Shown here in pieces: positions 34,696-44,570 of a stretch of 64,000 nt of DNA. Position 1 is the stretch's first letter, and every line of letters begins with the position of its first letter. A program made the position numbers and the translations under genes. The notes beneath the pieces were generated by a model. That model did not search any database. It was not told the DNA's origin and worked only from the letters and a program-made list of their open reading frames with translations. The DNA is from Chloroflexota bacterium (GTDB taxonomy: Bacteria; Chloroflexota; Anaerolineae; Aggregatilineales; Phototrophicaceae): the NCBI GenBank assembly GCA_028875185.1, contig JAPPFH010000076.1, positions 1 through 64,000 of the forward strand, read 5' to 3'.

Positions 34696-36153
34696 TTACT
34701 CTGTCCTCCGCATTTCTACAATTGCTGTTTCCAAATCCACCGCCAACCGGGTCATAAGCTGAATGGTCTTCTCCAGATCAGACGGGGTCGCGCGTGGGTT
34801 ATTGCAGCACATGCGCATGACGGGCCGGCCGCGCAGTCGCGTCCCCGATGCAAAGGCGTAACCATCTTCCAGCAACCGCCCGACCAATTCCTGCGTTACG
34901 CGATCCGCCAGCAAGTCATCGCCATTCGCCGGCCGGTAGCGAAAGGTCAGGATCGCCATTTGCGCCGGCGTCACGATCGCCCAGCAGCCCGCTTCACGAA
35001 GCAAGCGCTCCGCCAGTTCGGCATTCTCGAAGCCGGCCGCAATCGCCTGGCTGATGGCGTCCAAGCCGAACACTTTGAAGCTCAGCCACAACTTTAGCGC
35101 CCGAAATTGCCGCGTCAACTGGATGCCTTGGTACATGAAGTTTAGTTCTTCGCCTTCGCTCTGCATGTCTTTCAAGACTTCGGATGTCTCTTTGAACGTC
35201 TGTGGCAGCCAACGCCGATCGCGCACCAGCACCACGCCGCACTCAATCGGTTGAAACAGCCACTTATGCGCGTCCAGCGCCAGCGAATCGACGCGTGCCA
35301 AGCCTTTCAGCGCGTCTTTGCCGCGCTCAGTCAGCACGGCTGGCGCGCCATAAGCGCCATCGACATGCAGCCACAAGTCCTGCGCCGCGCAGAAATCGGC
35401 CAGCTCGTCCAGCGGATCTACCGCGCCCGTATTGGTCGTGCCCGCGCTGGCAACCACGCAGAAGGGCTGTTTGCCAGCCGCTCGGTCTTCAGCGACCGCC
35501 GCGCGCAGGCGCTCCAGCGGCAGGCGATATTCGTCATCGCTGGGGATTTTTCGCAGCTGCTCCGGCGCGAAGCCCAGCAGGCGCAACCCGCGCGAGACAG
35601 CGAAATGAATTTGATCGGAACAATAAGCGACGGCGGCGCGCGCATCGCCAGCGAGCTGGACCTCGCGCGCCACCGCCAGCGCCGTCAGATTGGCGACCGA
35701 GCCGCCGCTGACGAAGGTCCCGCCAGCCGCCCGCGGCAAGCCGAAGAGCTGCCGCAGCCAATCCACCGTCAGCCGCTCAATCTGCGCCGCGCCCGCTCCC
35801 TGCAGCCAGACCGCGTTGAAGATGTTGTAACCAGCCGCCAGCGCGTCCGCCATGACGCTGACGAAATTGTTGGCCAAGGGGATATAGGCGAAGAATCGAG
35901 GATGATCGACCCGGTTCGAAGTGTCCACCACTTGCCGCTCAAATTGCGCCAGCGCCTCGCGCCAGGGCATGCCCGCGCGCGGCAGCGGCTCGCGCAGAAT
36001 CGCATCGAGCGCCCCATGGTCCAGCTTCTCCGCCACCGGTCGATCGGCGCGGCTTTCGTGATAGTCCACCAGCATATCAATGACCTGATACCCGATTTCG
36101 CGCATCTCGTCGCTGCTGAATTCCAGTGCGCTTCTCTGTGTCCCTGCGTCCAT
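34696..36153 (-). CDS. PLP-dependent group II decarboxylase, copy 2
   Basis: 485 aa, same architecture as the neighbouring copy: [14 protein letters not shown] (PLP Lys), [14 protein letters not shown], and [20 protein letters not shown]. The N-terminal substrate region reads [18 protein letters not shown], and the active-site loop has [18 protein letters not shown]. The two proteins are alignable end to end but clearly diverged, so the duplication is not recent and the substrates may differ. It is preceded by a repeat-filled gap. Confidence 0.93.
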   Translation of the reverse strand: MDAGTQRSALEFSSDEMREIGYQVIDMLVDYHESRADRPVAEKLDHGALDAILREPLPRAGMPWREALAQFERQVVDTSNRVDHPRFFAYIPLANNFVSVMADALAAGYNIFNAVWLQGAGAAQIERLTVDWLRQLFGLPRAAGGTFVSGGSVANLTALAVAREVQLAGDARAAVAYCSDQIHFAVSRGLRLLGFAPEQLRKIPSDDEYRLPLERLRAAVAEDRAAGKQPFCVVASAGTTNTGAVDPLDELADFCAAQDLWLHVDGAYGAPAVLTERGKDALKGLARVDSLALDAHKWLFQPIECGVVLVRDRRWLPQTFKETSEVLKDMQSEGEELNFMYQGIQLTRQFRALKLWLSFKVFGLDAISQAIAAGFENAELAERLLREAGCWAIVTPAQMAILTFRYRPANGDDLLADRVTQELVGRLLEDGYAFASGTRLRGRPVMRMCCNNPRATPSDLEKTIQLMTRLAVDLETAIVEMRRTE

Positions 36154-36246
36154 TTCTTAGTCAGTCTCTCTCGTGGTAGCGAATCGTGTGAAGCGGCATC
36201 GCCCAGTTCGAATGCTGGGACTATAAGCCATTCCGCAACAAGCGCG

Positions 36247-36336
36247 CTCCCCTCCGGCGGGTCAGTGTCTACGCGACCCCAGATGCTTTGGGGAGGGGCC
36301 GGGTCACGTAGACATAGACCTCCGGAGAAGGGTTGG
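36247..36336. repeat. Long imperfect inverted repeat of the dispersed family
   Basis: GGGTCAGTGTCTACGCGACC on the left and the inverted GGTCACGTAGACATAGACC on the right enclose a GCTTTGGGG turn, flanked by CCTCCGG on both sides. GTGTCTACGCGACC is shared with the elements at 51273 and 57845. It could fold into a large hairpin upstream of the decarboxylase gene. Confidence 0.65.
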
Positions 36337-36366
36337 ATGTGGCTAGTAAATTTGTATTTCTATAGA

Positions 36367-37095
36367 CTAAACCATCGCATTCAGCGCGATCACGACCAGG
36401 ACCGCCAGCGCCGCCCGATTGAGCAGCTGCTTGCTGAAGCGGTCGCCCAGGCTTAAGCCGAGCCGCGTGCCAAGGTATATCACCGGCGCTAAAGCCAGCG
36501 CCAACAGAATGACTTCAAGGTTCATCGTCTGCGAGAGGAATAGCAACAGGAATACCTGGACCGGCGCGTTGAAGAGGAATAGCGTCATGGTGAAGGCGCG
36601 CGCTTCTTGCGCGCGGAAATCGCGCGCTGTCATCCACAGCACCAGCGGCGGGCCTCCCATCGCCACCAGCCCCTGCAAGATGCCGCTGAGACCGAAAGCC
36701 GCGATCGACGCGGCCTGCGGCCATTCGCGCTGGGCGGCTTTTCCCGCCGCGACGCGCGCGATGACGCCCAGCAACACGCCAGCGCCAACCAGCCGTTTAA
36801 CAGCCGCCGCATCCATCGTCTCTACATTCAGCAGCAAATATACGCCGAGCGCCACCGTCAGCAAGCGCGCGAGCGCCGCCGGCTTGACATCGTCCCAGGG
36901 GATATGCGCCCGCAGACGCCAAGCGCCGAACAACACTTGAATGCCGATCGTCAGTGTGGTCAGCGCCACCGCCTGCGACAGGCTGAAACCGGCCTCGACC
37001 AGCAAAGGAACCGCGATCATGCCCAAGCCGAAACCAATCGCGCCCTGAACCAGGCTGCCGACAAACATGATGACACCCGCCCATACCAGCTGCAT
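36367..37095 (-). CDS. TSUP (TauE/SafE) family membrane transporter
   Basis: 243 aa from the ATG at 37095; an in-frame upstream stretch of 30 residues is hydrophilic and not family-like. About eight helices with two related halves (MFVGSLVQGAIGFGLGMIAVPLL in the first, LSGILQGLVAMGGPPLVLWMT in the second), the TSUP duplication signature. Members export sulfite, sulfoacetate or similar organosulfur anions. No sulfur metabolism gene adjoins it. Confidence 0.85.
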   Translation of the reverse strand: MQLVWAGVIMFVGSLVQGAIGFGLGMIAVPLLVEAGFSLSQAVALTTLTIGIQVLFGAWRLRAHIPWDDVKPAALARLLTVALGVYLLLNVETMDAAAVKRLVGAGVLLGVIARVAAGKAAQREWPQAASIAAFGLSGILQGLVAMGGPPLVLWMTARDFRAQEARAFTMTLFLFNAPVQVFLLLFLSQTMNLEVILLALALAPVIYLGTRLGLSLGDRFSKQLLNRAALAVLVVIALNAMV

Positions 37096-37536
37096 ATCCG
37101 TTCCCGCCATGCTGCGATAAACAGGGGAAAGTTTCACACAATCTGGCACGATCGGCAAGGATTGCCCGGCATCGACTTTGCCCAAATGACCGCATGCTGG
37201 CGCGCGAGTCGTCGGGCATGTCTGCCGCTATGTCACAATAGCTCAACCGAGGTGAAAGGGAGGACTTGGAGGGGCGCGCCACCGGCTTGCCCGTACGCGC
37301 GCGGAAATGTGTGGGAGACAGCGCAGTTCCGTCGTATATTCTGCACAGTCGCTGATACATTTCCGCGCTGGTTTCGTATATGTCATTGAGTAAGCGTAGG
37401 GTCGCCGCCGATTAGAATTGCGCAAGAATTGGCGCGGGCTTAAGCAGATTCGCGCAAAGGGCGCTACAATTCGTTTATAACAAGTCGAAAGGAGTGGGCG
37501 CGGACAGCCGATCTTTGACTGCCCGACTCTAGCGCA
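37096..37536. other. Intergenic gap with one hairpin repeat and a promoter candidate
   Basis: No gene is seen. GGAGGGGCGCGCC...GGCTTGCCCGTACG at about 37268-37295 belongs to the dispersed repeat family. A TACAAT box at 37466-37471 may serve the small gene at 37537, with no clear -35. Confidence 0.4.
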
Positions 37537-37767
37537 ATGGACAATCGAACCATCGTCGAACTTACCGTTAGCGAACTTGAAGAAATAATCTGCCGCGCGG
37601 TGAAAAAGTCAGTCGCCGAAGTGATGATCGAATTCGCCATGGAAGCCGATGTCGAGGCGCAAGTCGCCTATGAAGCTGAGATCAACGATATGATGCGCCA
37701 GGAATTGCAAGCCGCGAGCACGGTCGCCGACGCCGACCTCGTCGCCGCGACCAAACTCGACGACTGA
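37537..37767 (+). CDS. Small acidic hypothetical protein
   Basis: 76 aa, strongly acidic and helical (TIVELTVSELEEIICRAVKK, then EFAMEADVEAQVAYEAEIND). No family is recognised. It may be a short antitoxin-like or structural protein, but no toxin partner follows. The nitroreductase gene begins 28 bp later with its own ribosome binding site. Confidence 0.55.
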   Translation: MDNRTIVELTVSELEEIICRAVKKSVAEVMIEFAMEADVEAQVAYEAEINDMMRQELQAASTVADADLVAATKLDD

Positions 37768-37795
37768 AAACCCCGCGGCGCAAGAGAGGGAAATC

Positions 37796-38311
37796 ATGCA
37801 CGTATGGGACGCCATTCAAGCCAAACGAGCAATTCGCCAATTCCGCGCTGAACCGCTTAGCAGCGAGCATATCGAGCGCATACTCAACGCCGGTCGACGC
37901 TCGCAGAGTTCAAAAAACAGCCAACCCTGGCACTTCATCGCCGTGCAAGACAAGGGACGCCGGGCGAAGCTGGCTGCCACCGGCGCCGGCATGGGGCATG
38001 TCGCTGGCTGCGCGCTCTGCGTCGTCATCGTCGTGCCAACGGAAAATGAGCGCACGCTCTGGCATTTCTTCGATTCCGGTCAAAGCGCCGCCTATATGCA
38101 GCTGGCGGCGGCGGAAATCGGCATCGGTTCTTGCCTCGGCACCATCTACGAGCCCGATAACGCCGCCGAGATCCTTGGCATCCCGGCGGGCTTCCAGACG
38201 CGTCTGGTGATTTCTTTTGGTTATCCCGCCGATCAGGAAGCGGCGGGGCGTCCCCTGCAAGCTGGCGGGCGCCGCGTCTTCGCCGATGTCGTCCATTGGG
38301 AGACTTGGTGA
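37796..38311 (+). CDS. Nitroreductase family flavoprotein
   Basis: 171 aa. The FMN-phosphate site [16 protein letters not shown] is at residues 5-20, followed by [19 protein letters not shown] (FMN ring contacts) and [18 protein letters not shown]. The enzyme reduces nitro groups, quinones or flavins with NAD(P)H, usually as a homodimer. AGAGAGGG precedes ATG 37796. Its stop overlaps the possible GTG start of hemB. Confidence 0.9.
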   Translation: MHVWDAIQAKRAIRQFRAEPLSSEHIERILNAGRRSQSSKNSQPWHFIAVQDKGRRAKLAATGAGMGHVAGCALCVVIVVPTENERTLWHFFDSGQSAAYMQLAAAEIGIGSCLGTIYEPDNAAEILGIPAGFQTRLVISFGYPADQEAAGRPLQAGGRRVFADVVHWETW

Positions 38312-38328
38312 CGGTGGGGCGCGCTAGC

Positions 38329-39384
38329 ATGGCTGAGGCTCTGGCCGAGAGAAATGCCAGCGACAACACCGCGACCGCCGGATTGCGTGTCAGGCCGCGG
38401 CGGCTGCGTTTGTCGCCCGCCCTGCGCCGGATGGCGCGCGAAACGGCATTGAAGCCCGATGACTTCATCTACCCGCTCTTCGTCCGCTACGGCAGCGACC
38501 TGCAAGTGCCGATCGAATCCATGCCCGGGTGTTCGCAGCTGACCGTCGACAAGCTCGCCGACGAAGCGAAAGAAATCTCCGCCTTTGGCATACCCGCCGT
38601 CATCCTCTTCGGCATCCCCGAGCGTAAAGATTGGCGCGGCAGCGACAACTTCAGCGATGACGGCATCATTCCGCGCGCCATCCGCGCCATAAAGGAGGCC
38701 GCGCCCGAGATCGCCGTCATCTCCGACATGTGCTTTTGCGAATACACCGACCATGGCCATTGCGGCATTATCAACTCGCCGGAAAACAGGCACTTCGACC
38801 ACGCCTTGCCGCTTGGCTACCTGTTGAACGACCCGACGCTTGAGCTGCTGGACCGGGCGTCGATCGCTCATGCGCGCGCTGGCGCCGATATCATCGCGCC
38901 CTCCGGCATGATCGATGGCATGGTCGCCGGCATTCGCGCCGCCCTCGATGGCGCCGGCTTCTCCCATACCGCCGTTATGAGCTATGCGGCGAAATACGCC
39001 AGCGTTTTCTACGGACCCTTCCGCGATGCCGCCCACAGCGCGCCCGGCTTCGGCGATCGGTCGCAATACCAACTCGACCCAGCCAACCGCCGCGAAGCCT
39101 TAAAGGAGATCGCGCTTGATGTGGAGCAGGGCGCCGATATTTTGCTGGTCAAGCCGGCGCTGCCCAACCTCGATATCCTCAGCGAAGCGCGCGCGAGATT
39201 TGATCTGCCTCTGGCCGCCTATCAGGTCAGCGGCGAATACGCCATGATTCACGCGGCCGCCGGTCATGGCTGGCTCGACCTGGAGCGAGCGGCGCTCGAA
39301 AGTCTAACTTGCATCAAGCGCGCCGGCGCCGATCTGATCGTCACTTACTTCGCCAAAGACGCGATACGATGGTTGAGCGGCTGA
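38329..39384 (+). CDS. hemB: Porphobilinogen synthase (5-aminolevulinate dehydratase)
   Basis: Condenses two 5-aminolevulinate molecules to porphobilinogen in tetrapyrrole synthesis. Two Schiff-base lysines lie in [16 protein letters not shown] and [11 protein letters not shown]. The metal site [12 protein letters not shown] keeps three cysteines, so this is the zinc-type enzyme. The conserved [12 protein letters not shown] and QVSGEYAMI segments are present. Start: ATG 38329 gives 351 aa; GTG 38308, overlapping the nitroreductase stop and preceded by GGGAG, is an equally good choice and adds 7 residues. The two genes are probably cotranscribed. Confidence 0.95.
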   Translation: MAEALAERNASDNTATAGLRVRPRRLRLSPALRRMARETALKPDDFIYPLFVRYGSDLQVPIESMPGCSQLTVDKLADEAKEISAFGIPAVILFGIPERKDWRGSDNFSDDGIIPRAIRAIKEAAPEIAVISDMCFCEYTDHGHCGIINSPENRHFDHALPLGYLLNDPTLELLDRASIAHARAGADIIAPSGMIDGMVAGIRAALDGAGFSHTAVMSYAAKYASVFYGPFRDAAHSAPGFGDRSQYQLDPANRREALKEIALDVEQGADILLVKPALPNLDILSEARARFDLPLAAYQVSGEYAMIHAAAGHGWLDLERAALESLTCIKRAGADLIVTYFAKDAIRWLSG

Positions 39385-39452
39385 TTAATGCAATCCGATC
39401 CGCCGTCTCAATGCGGAGTCCCGAACCAGGCTGGCAAATCTAAAGGCTGCTC

Positions 39453-41945
39453 ATGAACCGCATGCGCCCACATCTGCCTTTCATCGTCATCATGCCTCTG
39501 CTCATTGTGGCGATGACTTGGCCCACGTTTCCGCAGATTTTCGATACCGATAGGCAGTGGATACATCAAGGAGGAAACAACGTAAACGACCGATTCTGGG
39601 ACGCTTGGCACATCGGGCGCGTACTAGAGGGCAAAGCCGATTACTACTTCACAGATGCGATCTTCCATCCGCCAGGAGTTTCGCTGACATGGCGTCAGAT
39701 CGCCCTGCCTCATGCGCTGGCATTTGCGGCGCTGCAAACCATCATCCCGCCCGAGAATGCCTACAATCTGTGCTACCTGCTCATGCTGCTCTTCAACGCG
39801 ACCGCTGTATACGTCTTCCTGCGCTATCAATTTAGGGATAGCCTGGTCAGCCTGTTTGGCGCAGCAGTCATGGGGCTGGCGCCAATATTCGCATTTAGTA
39901 GCACGACTCCGGATTTAATCCTGGTCGGCACGATGCCATTGGCGATCTATTGCCTGCAGCGGGCGATCTTTGAACACCGACGACGATATGCGGCTCTGGC
40001 TGGCATTGCGATCGGTGCAACCGCGTTTATCGGCTTATACATTTATGTTTGCCTGTCGCTGACGCTGATAATCTATGGCGCGCGCCTGACGCTTCCCCGG
40101 TGGAAATGCAAGTCCTATTGGCGGCTGATGCTTGTGCTGGTCTTCTTTGCAGCCGCTCTCAGCTCGTTGCGATTCTATCCGATGCTTGTCGATAGAGAAT
40201 CTATGCGCGCGGGATTAAGCAAATACAGCTTGCTGCAAAGCAACAGCTCGGATGTCGTCGACTGGCTGGTTAACAAAGGTAATCCCTGGAGCGAGCAGGT
40301 CTTGAAAGAGACTTTCAATTTGCAGCCGCGGTCAGAGAGAGGCAAGGGTTATCTCGGTTATGTGCCGCTTGCCCTAATCTGCTTCGGGCTCTTACGTGGG
40401 CATGCGCGCAGGGAGACGCTGCTGTGGCTCGCTGTGCTGGCTGTCTTTCTTGTCTTAAGGGCTGGCGACCAACTTACATTCAATGGTGAGCTTTATAGCG
40501 AAATCGCGCTGCCAAAGGCTTACCTGAACGAAATGTTTCCGCTTCTGTTTGACTCCGTCGGATTAGCTGCAAGGTTTCAGATTGGAGTCGTATTGCCGTT
40601 AGCGGCTGCGTCATGTTATGGCTTACAAGCGCTGCTAAGCCAGCGACCGCCTGCCTATCGTTATGCCGCCGTTTGCCTTTGCCTCGCGCTCTTGTTATCC
40701 GAATACTATGCTCCCATCCAAGGCGCGCCGCGAGTCGAAGACCGCTTTGCCCATATTGAGTGGCTGCAGCGAGACGAAACGGAAACGCCGAAGCTGGTAA
40801 ACCTGCCTTTGAGACCTGGGGTTACTCGGTACTATATGTACTTGTAAACCTTCAATGGCTATCCACAGGCAAATGGCATAATCAACCGTACGCCAGACAG
40901 CGCCCACGATTATATGAGAGAAAACTATATCTTGGACGCTTGGCGTAACGACAGGAACATCAACTGTGCAATGGACGATCCAGCCAAGTTCTTGGCGGCT
41001 GTCGACCAATTGCAAGCGGACGGCTTTTCCCATGTCTTGTATCATCCGGGGCTGCCGACCGCCAGGGGAATCCGCGCGGGCATAACATCCTTCACCCCGT
41101 CATATGAGGACGCCTATGTCTTGATCTATGATATGGATGACCTGCGTCAATCGTGTCATTCGTCCAACCTTTTGCACCAAGAATTGTTCGCGCCATTAGG
41201 CCATCTGGCTCGCCATCGAGCGATCCTGCCAGACGAGAACGTTTCCATAATCAGCGTTCATCCATCCCAAGCGGCAGATTACGCGGTGTTCAAAAGCCAA
41301 GCCGCCGCACTCTCTGGCTGGAACGGCCTGCTCCATACCTTCCACGTCAATGATGAATTGATCATTCAAAGCTTGGACAGCCGCTACAGCGATGCCGGGG
41401 ACATTGTCAAATATGACGACGGGCTGGTGCTGATATACAACCCACCGCTGACTGGCACGAGCCAGTTGCCCGAGGTTGAGAGCATCCTTAGCGAATCATA
41501 CAGGCTGTGCGAGCGCGCCCTTGATACAGACGACGCCATCGTCGAATTCCATGCCAAACCCTTCCTACCTTGCGAGCTGGTATTCTCGGACACGAAACAG
41601 CGTGTACACTACGACAGTGGCTTGCAGATGCGGAATCTGCACTACGAGCTATACGGGAAGCGCCTAGATTTTTACGCGCTGTGGCAGCCCACCCGTGACT
41701 TGCGGCACGCGTTCTCCATCCAGCTGTTTGCCGAGAATGGGCAGAAAGCCATCGGTCAAGATTATGTCATCCACTTTGATCGCGTGCATTATCCCGTTGA
41801 CCTCGAATCCCTGGCGCCAGGCGCCTACGAAGCCAAGCTTATCGTCTACAATTATGATTCCGGCGCGTCAATAGCGGGTAGATATATCGACACCGGAGTG
41901 CGCGTGAATCGAGAGTTCGTCTTCGCCCGCCTTTTGTTTGGCTAG
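39453..41945 (+). pseudogene. GT-C-like membrane protein, copy 1, interrupted by a nonsense codon
   Basis: The frame is open from ATG 39453 to the stop at 41943 except for one TAA at 40845-40847. The alignment with copies 2 and 3 continues without a gap across it: TRYYMYL-stop-TFNGYPQANG against KLYGFYQTLTGFPQVEG. The stop stands where the paralogs have Gln, so a single C-to-T change (CAA to TAA) explains it. Upstream are about 10 membrane helices, with FWDAWHIGRVL and TDAIFHPPGVSL; downstream is the soluble C-terminal domain (830 aa in all). The downstream part could restart at ATG 40914 as a 343-aa protein. Confidence 0.85.
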
Positions 41946-41981
41946 CTTGCCCGCCCATCGCGCGGCGCGGGGCGGCACATA

Positions 41982-44519
41982 ATGAATACATTGTCGACAT
42001 CTGCTCGCTCTCATCTGCCTTTCCTCATCATCATGCCGCTGCTGATCATCGCCATGACTTGGCCCACCTTGGCGCTCGTCGTTGATGCGAATACGATCGC
42101 TTTCCCCACACGCAGCGCCGATGTCTTCCAGAAACTCTGGGATGTGTGGCATGGGCGCCAATTCCTCGCCGGCCATACCGGCTTCTATCATTCGGATGCG
42201 CTGTTTTATCCGGGCGGCCTCTCGCTCGCTTTCGAAAACTTCAGCCTGCCGCATATGCTCTCGGTCCTTTTGCTGGGAGCGGCGCTGCCAGCCGCAAACG
42301 CCTATAACTTGACCTACCTCTTGATCGTTTTGGCGGTGGCTTTGAGCGGTTATTTCTATCTGAATTATCTGTTTGGCGATCCTTGGCTCGCGGCTGTGGG
42401 CGCGACGGTCTTTGGCTTCAGCCAACACATCATCGCGCACGCGGCTCATCCCGATGTCAATCTAATCGTCAGTCTGCCGCTGACAGCTTACTGCTTCCAA
42501 CGCGGAATCCGCGAATGGCGCATCAAGTACTTGGTCTGCTGCGGGCTCATCGCCGGCTTGACCGCGTTTTTTAGCCTCTACATCTTCGTCTGCCTGCTCA
42601 TCACCCTGGCGCTTTTCATCTTGCGCTACGCCGTCTCCCGCTGGGCTGACCCGCGTTTTTGGCGTTGGGTGCTGCTGCTGTGCCTGGTCATCGCGCTCGC
42701 CAGCGCCGGACGCATCTTGCCGCTGCTCGCCGACGCTGAAGAATTGGCAGCCGCGCTCGACAAAAACACTGCCTATGAGACCGGAACGGACCTGCTTTCA
42801 TACTTTGTCAATTACCGGCATCCGCTCACGACACCCCTGCTGAAGAGTGTATTCGGCCCCGGCTCGCCCTTTTACCAGCCGCATACGAGTTATCTGGGTT
42901 ACTTGCCGCTGGCGCTGATCATCATCGGTTTTGTCAAACCCGCGGGGCGGCGGGCGATGCGGACCTGGCTGGCGCTGGCGCTGCCCTTCCTGATTTTGCG
43001 TCTAGGTTCTGTTTTGCAGATTGGCGGCCAGCAATTCAGCCATATCGTCTTGCCCAAGGCGCTCCTCAATGAAGTGGCGCCGGCGCTATTCAGCCCGTTT
43101 CACGCGACCGATCACTTCCAGATGGGCATCCTGCTGCCTTGGGCGGTCATGACCTGCTACGGTCTCAAGACGATTATTGCCGCTCGCCCGGCAAAGCAGC
43201 GCGCCTTGATCGCTTTGGCGCTTATCGCCGGCATCGCCTTCGAATACTACGAATCGACCGCAGTCAGGAAAATTCCGGCGGAGCAGCTCGCCTTTATTGA
43301 AGGGCTGCGTGCGGACGGCGCCGACCAAGAGCCGCGCTTGATCAATCTGCCAATGGGGCGGCAGCCATCCAAGCTATACGGCTTCTATCAGACGCTGACC
43401 GGCTTCCCGCAAGTCGAAGGCTTGAGCGGGCGCACGCCGCCCTCTGCCTACGCCTATATCGACGGCAATTTCCTGCTTGAGGCCTGGCGGCGCGGAGCGG
43501 GCGTTCACTGCGCTCCCCCGCATCAATCCATTTTTATCGCCGCCCTCGATCAACTGGCTAATGACGGCTTCACGCATATAGTCTGGCACCACTGGCGGGG
43601 CGAAGACGCGGCGATCGCCAGCAGTTTCGTCGATGCGCCAGCGGCATACGGCGATGATTATGTGAGCGTCTATCGCCTGGAAGACTTGCGCCGAAGCTGC
43701 GACCTGTCTAACTCCCTCAGCCCGTCGCTCCTGGAGCCCTTGCGCCGTCTTGCCACTGCCGCCGCAGTCGTCCCGCAGCAAGGTTCAGCCATCTTGAGCA
43801 TTCTGCCTGAGGGCAAGCTGGACCTGGCTGCCGGGCAAACGGGCGCGGCCGCTCTTTTCGGATTGCGCAGCTACACAAGCCTCGCCTTGGTTGACGGCCA
43901 AGTCGCGGCGCTGCCGAGCCCGGTCGACACGACGCGCGCTGCCGCCGATCTGCTCGCGCGTAATAGAATCATCCTGCTGGCGTTTAATCCGCAGACGACC
44001 ACTGCCGACTTGATCGACAGTTACCGCGCTTGGCTGGACCCCCGCTTCAAATCATGCCGCCGCTTGACCGATAAGCCCGCCGCCATCTTGGAATACTTCC
44101 TGGACGCCGCTTTCCCCTGTGAACTGGCGGTCACTGCCCGGCCGCTGCAAGTCGACTACGCCAACGGCATTCAATTGGGCAATCTGCTGGTCGAGTTCAT
44201 TGATGGATTTGTGGATATCAATCTTCTGTGGACGCGCCTGCCCGAAGACGCGCATGCCTTCTCAATCCAATTCATTGACGCCGACGGCGCCCGGGCTGGG
44301 GGAGCGGATTTTGTCATCGGGCTCGAGCCGCTCGCCCGGCATCGCATCGATACCGCGTCCTTGCCCGCCGGCGAATATCGGTTGAACTTGATACTCTATG
44401 ATTACGCGACCGGCAGAAGCGTATCCGGCGTCGAGACCGAGAGCGGGTCAAGCTTTGAGCGCGCGCTTGATATTGGCCGCTTTACGCTTAGCGACACGGA
44501 AAAAACAGTTGATGATTGA
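41982..44519 (+). CDS. GT-C-like membrane protein, copy 2
   Basis: 845 aa. An N-terminal half with about 10-11 membrane helices (FLIIMPLLIIAMTWPTLALV first) shows KLWDVWHGRQFL, then SDALFYPGGLSL and FSLPHML in the first large outer loop, as in uncharacterised GT39/YfhO-like integral membrane glycosyltransferases. A soluble C-terminal half ends in a beta-rich domain (HAFSIQFIDADGAR...AGEYRLNLILYDYATGRSV). A lipid-linked sugar donor and surface glycan acceptor are plausible but not shown. It follows copy 1 by 36 bp, suggesting one transcript. Confidence 0.8.
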   Translation: MNTLSTSARSHLPFLIIMPLLIIAMTWPTLALVVDANTIAFPTRSADVFQKLWDVWHGRQFLAGHTGFYHSDALFYPGGLSLAFENFSLPHMLSVLLLGAALPAANAYNLTYLLIVLAVALSGYFYLNYLFGDPWLAAVGATVFGFSQHIIAHAAHPDVNLIVSLPLTAYCFQRGIREWRIKYLVCCGLIAGLTAFFSLYIFVCLLITLALFILRYAVSRWADPRFWRWVLLLCLVIALASAGRILPLLADAEELAAALDKNTAYETGTDLLSYFVNYRHPLTTPLLKSVFGPGSPFYQPHTSYLGYLPLALIIIGFVKPAGRRAMRTWLALALPFLILRLGSVLQIGGQQFSHIVLPKALLNEVAPALFSPFHATDHFQMGILLPWAVMTCYGLKTIIAARPAKQRALIALALIAGIAFEYYESTAVRKIPAEQLAFIEGLRADGADQEPRLINLPMGRQPSKLYGFYQTLTGFPQVEGLSGRTPPSAYAYIDGNFLLEAWRRGAGVHCAPPHQSIFIAALDQLANDGFTHIVWHHWRGEDAAIASSFVDAPAAYGDDYVSVYRLEDLRRSCDLSNSLSPSLLEPLRRLATAAAVVPQQGSAILSILPEGKLDLAAGQTGAAALFGLRSYTSLALVDGQVAALPSPVDTTRAAADLLARNRIILLAFNPQTTTADLIDSYRAWLDPRFKSCRRLTDKPAAILEYFLDAAFPCELAVTARPLQVDYANGIQLGNLLVEFIDGFVDINLLWTRLPEDAHAFSIQFIDADGARAGGADFVIGLEPLARHRIDTASLPAGEYRLNLILYDYATGRSVSGVETESGSSFERALDIGRFTLSDTEKTVDD

Positions 44520-44570
44520 AGTTTCGCTGCGCAAGCAGAAGATGATTCGGCAAATCGGGCATCACCAATC

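Noticed and set aside
36200..36222. T-arm-like hairpin (CCCAG-TTCGAATG-CTGGG) suggesting a tRNA
   Set aside because: The loop is 8 nt and no acceptor, D or anticodon arms surround it.
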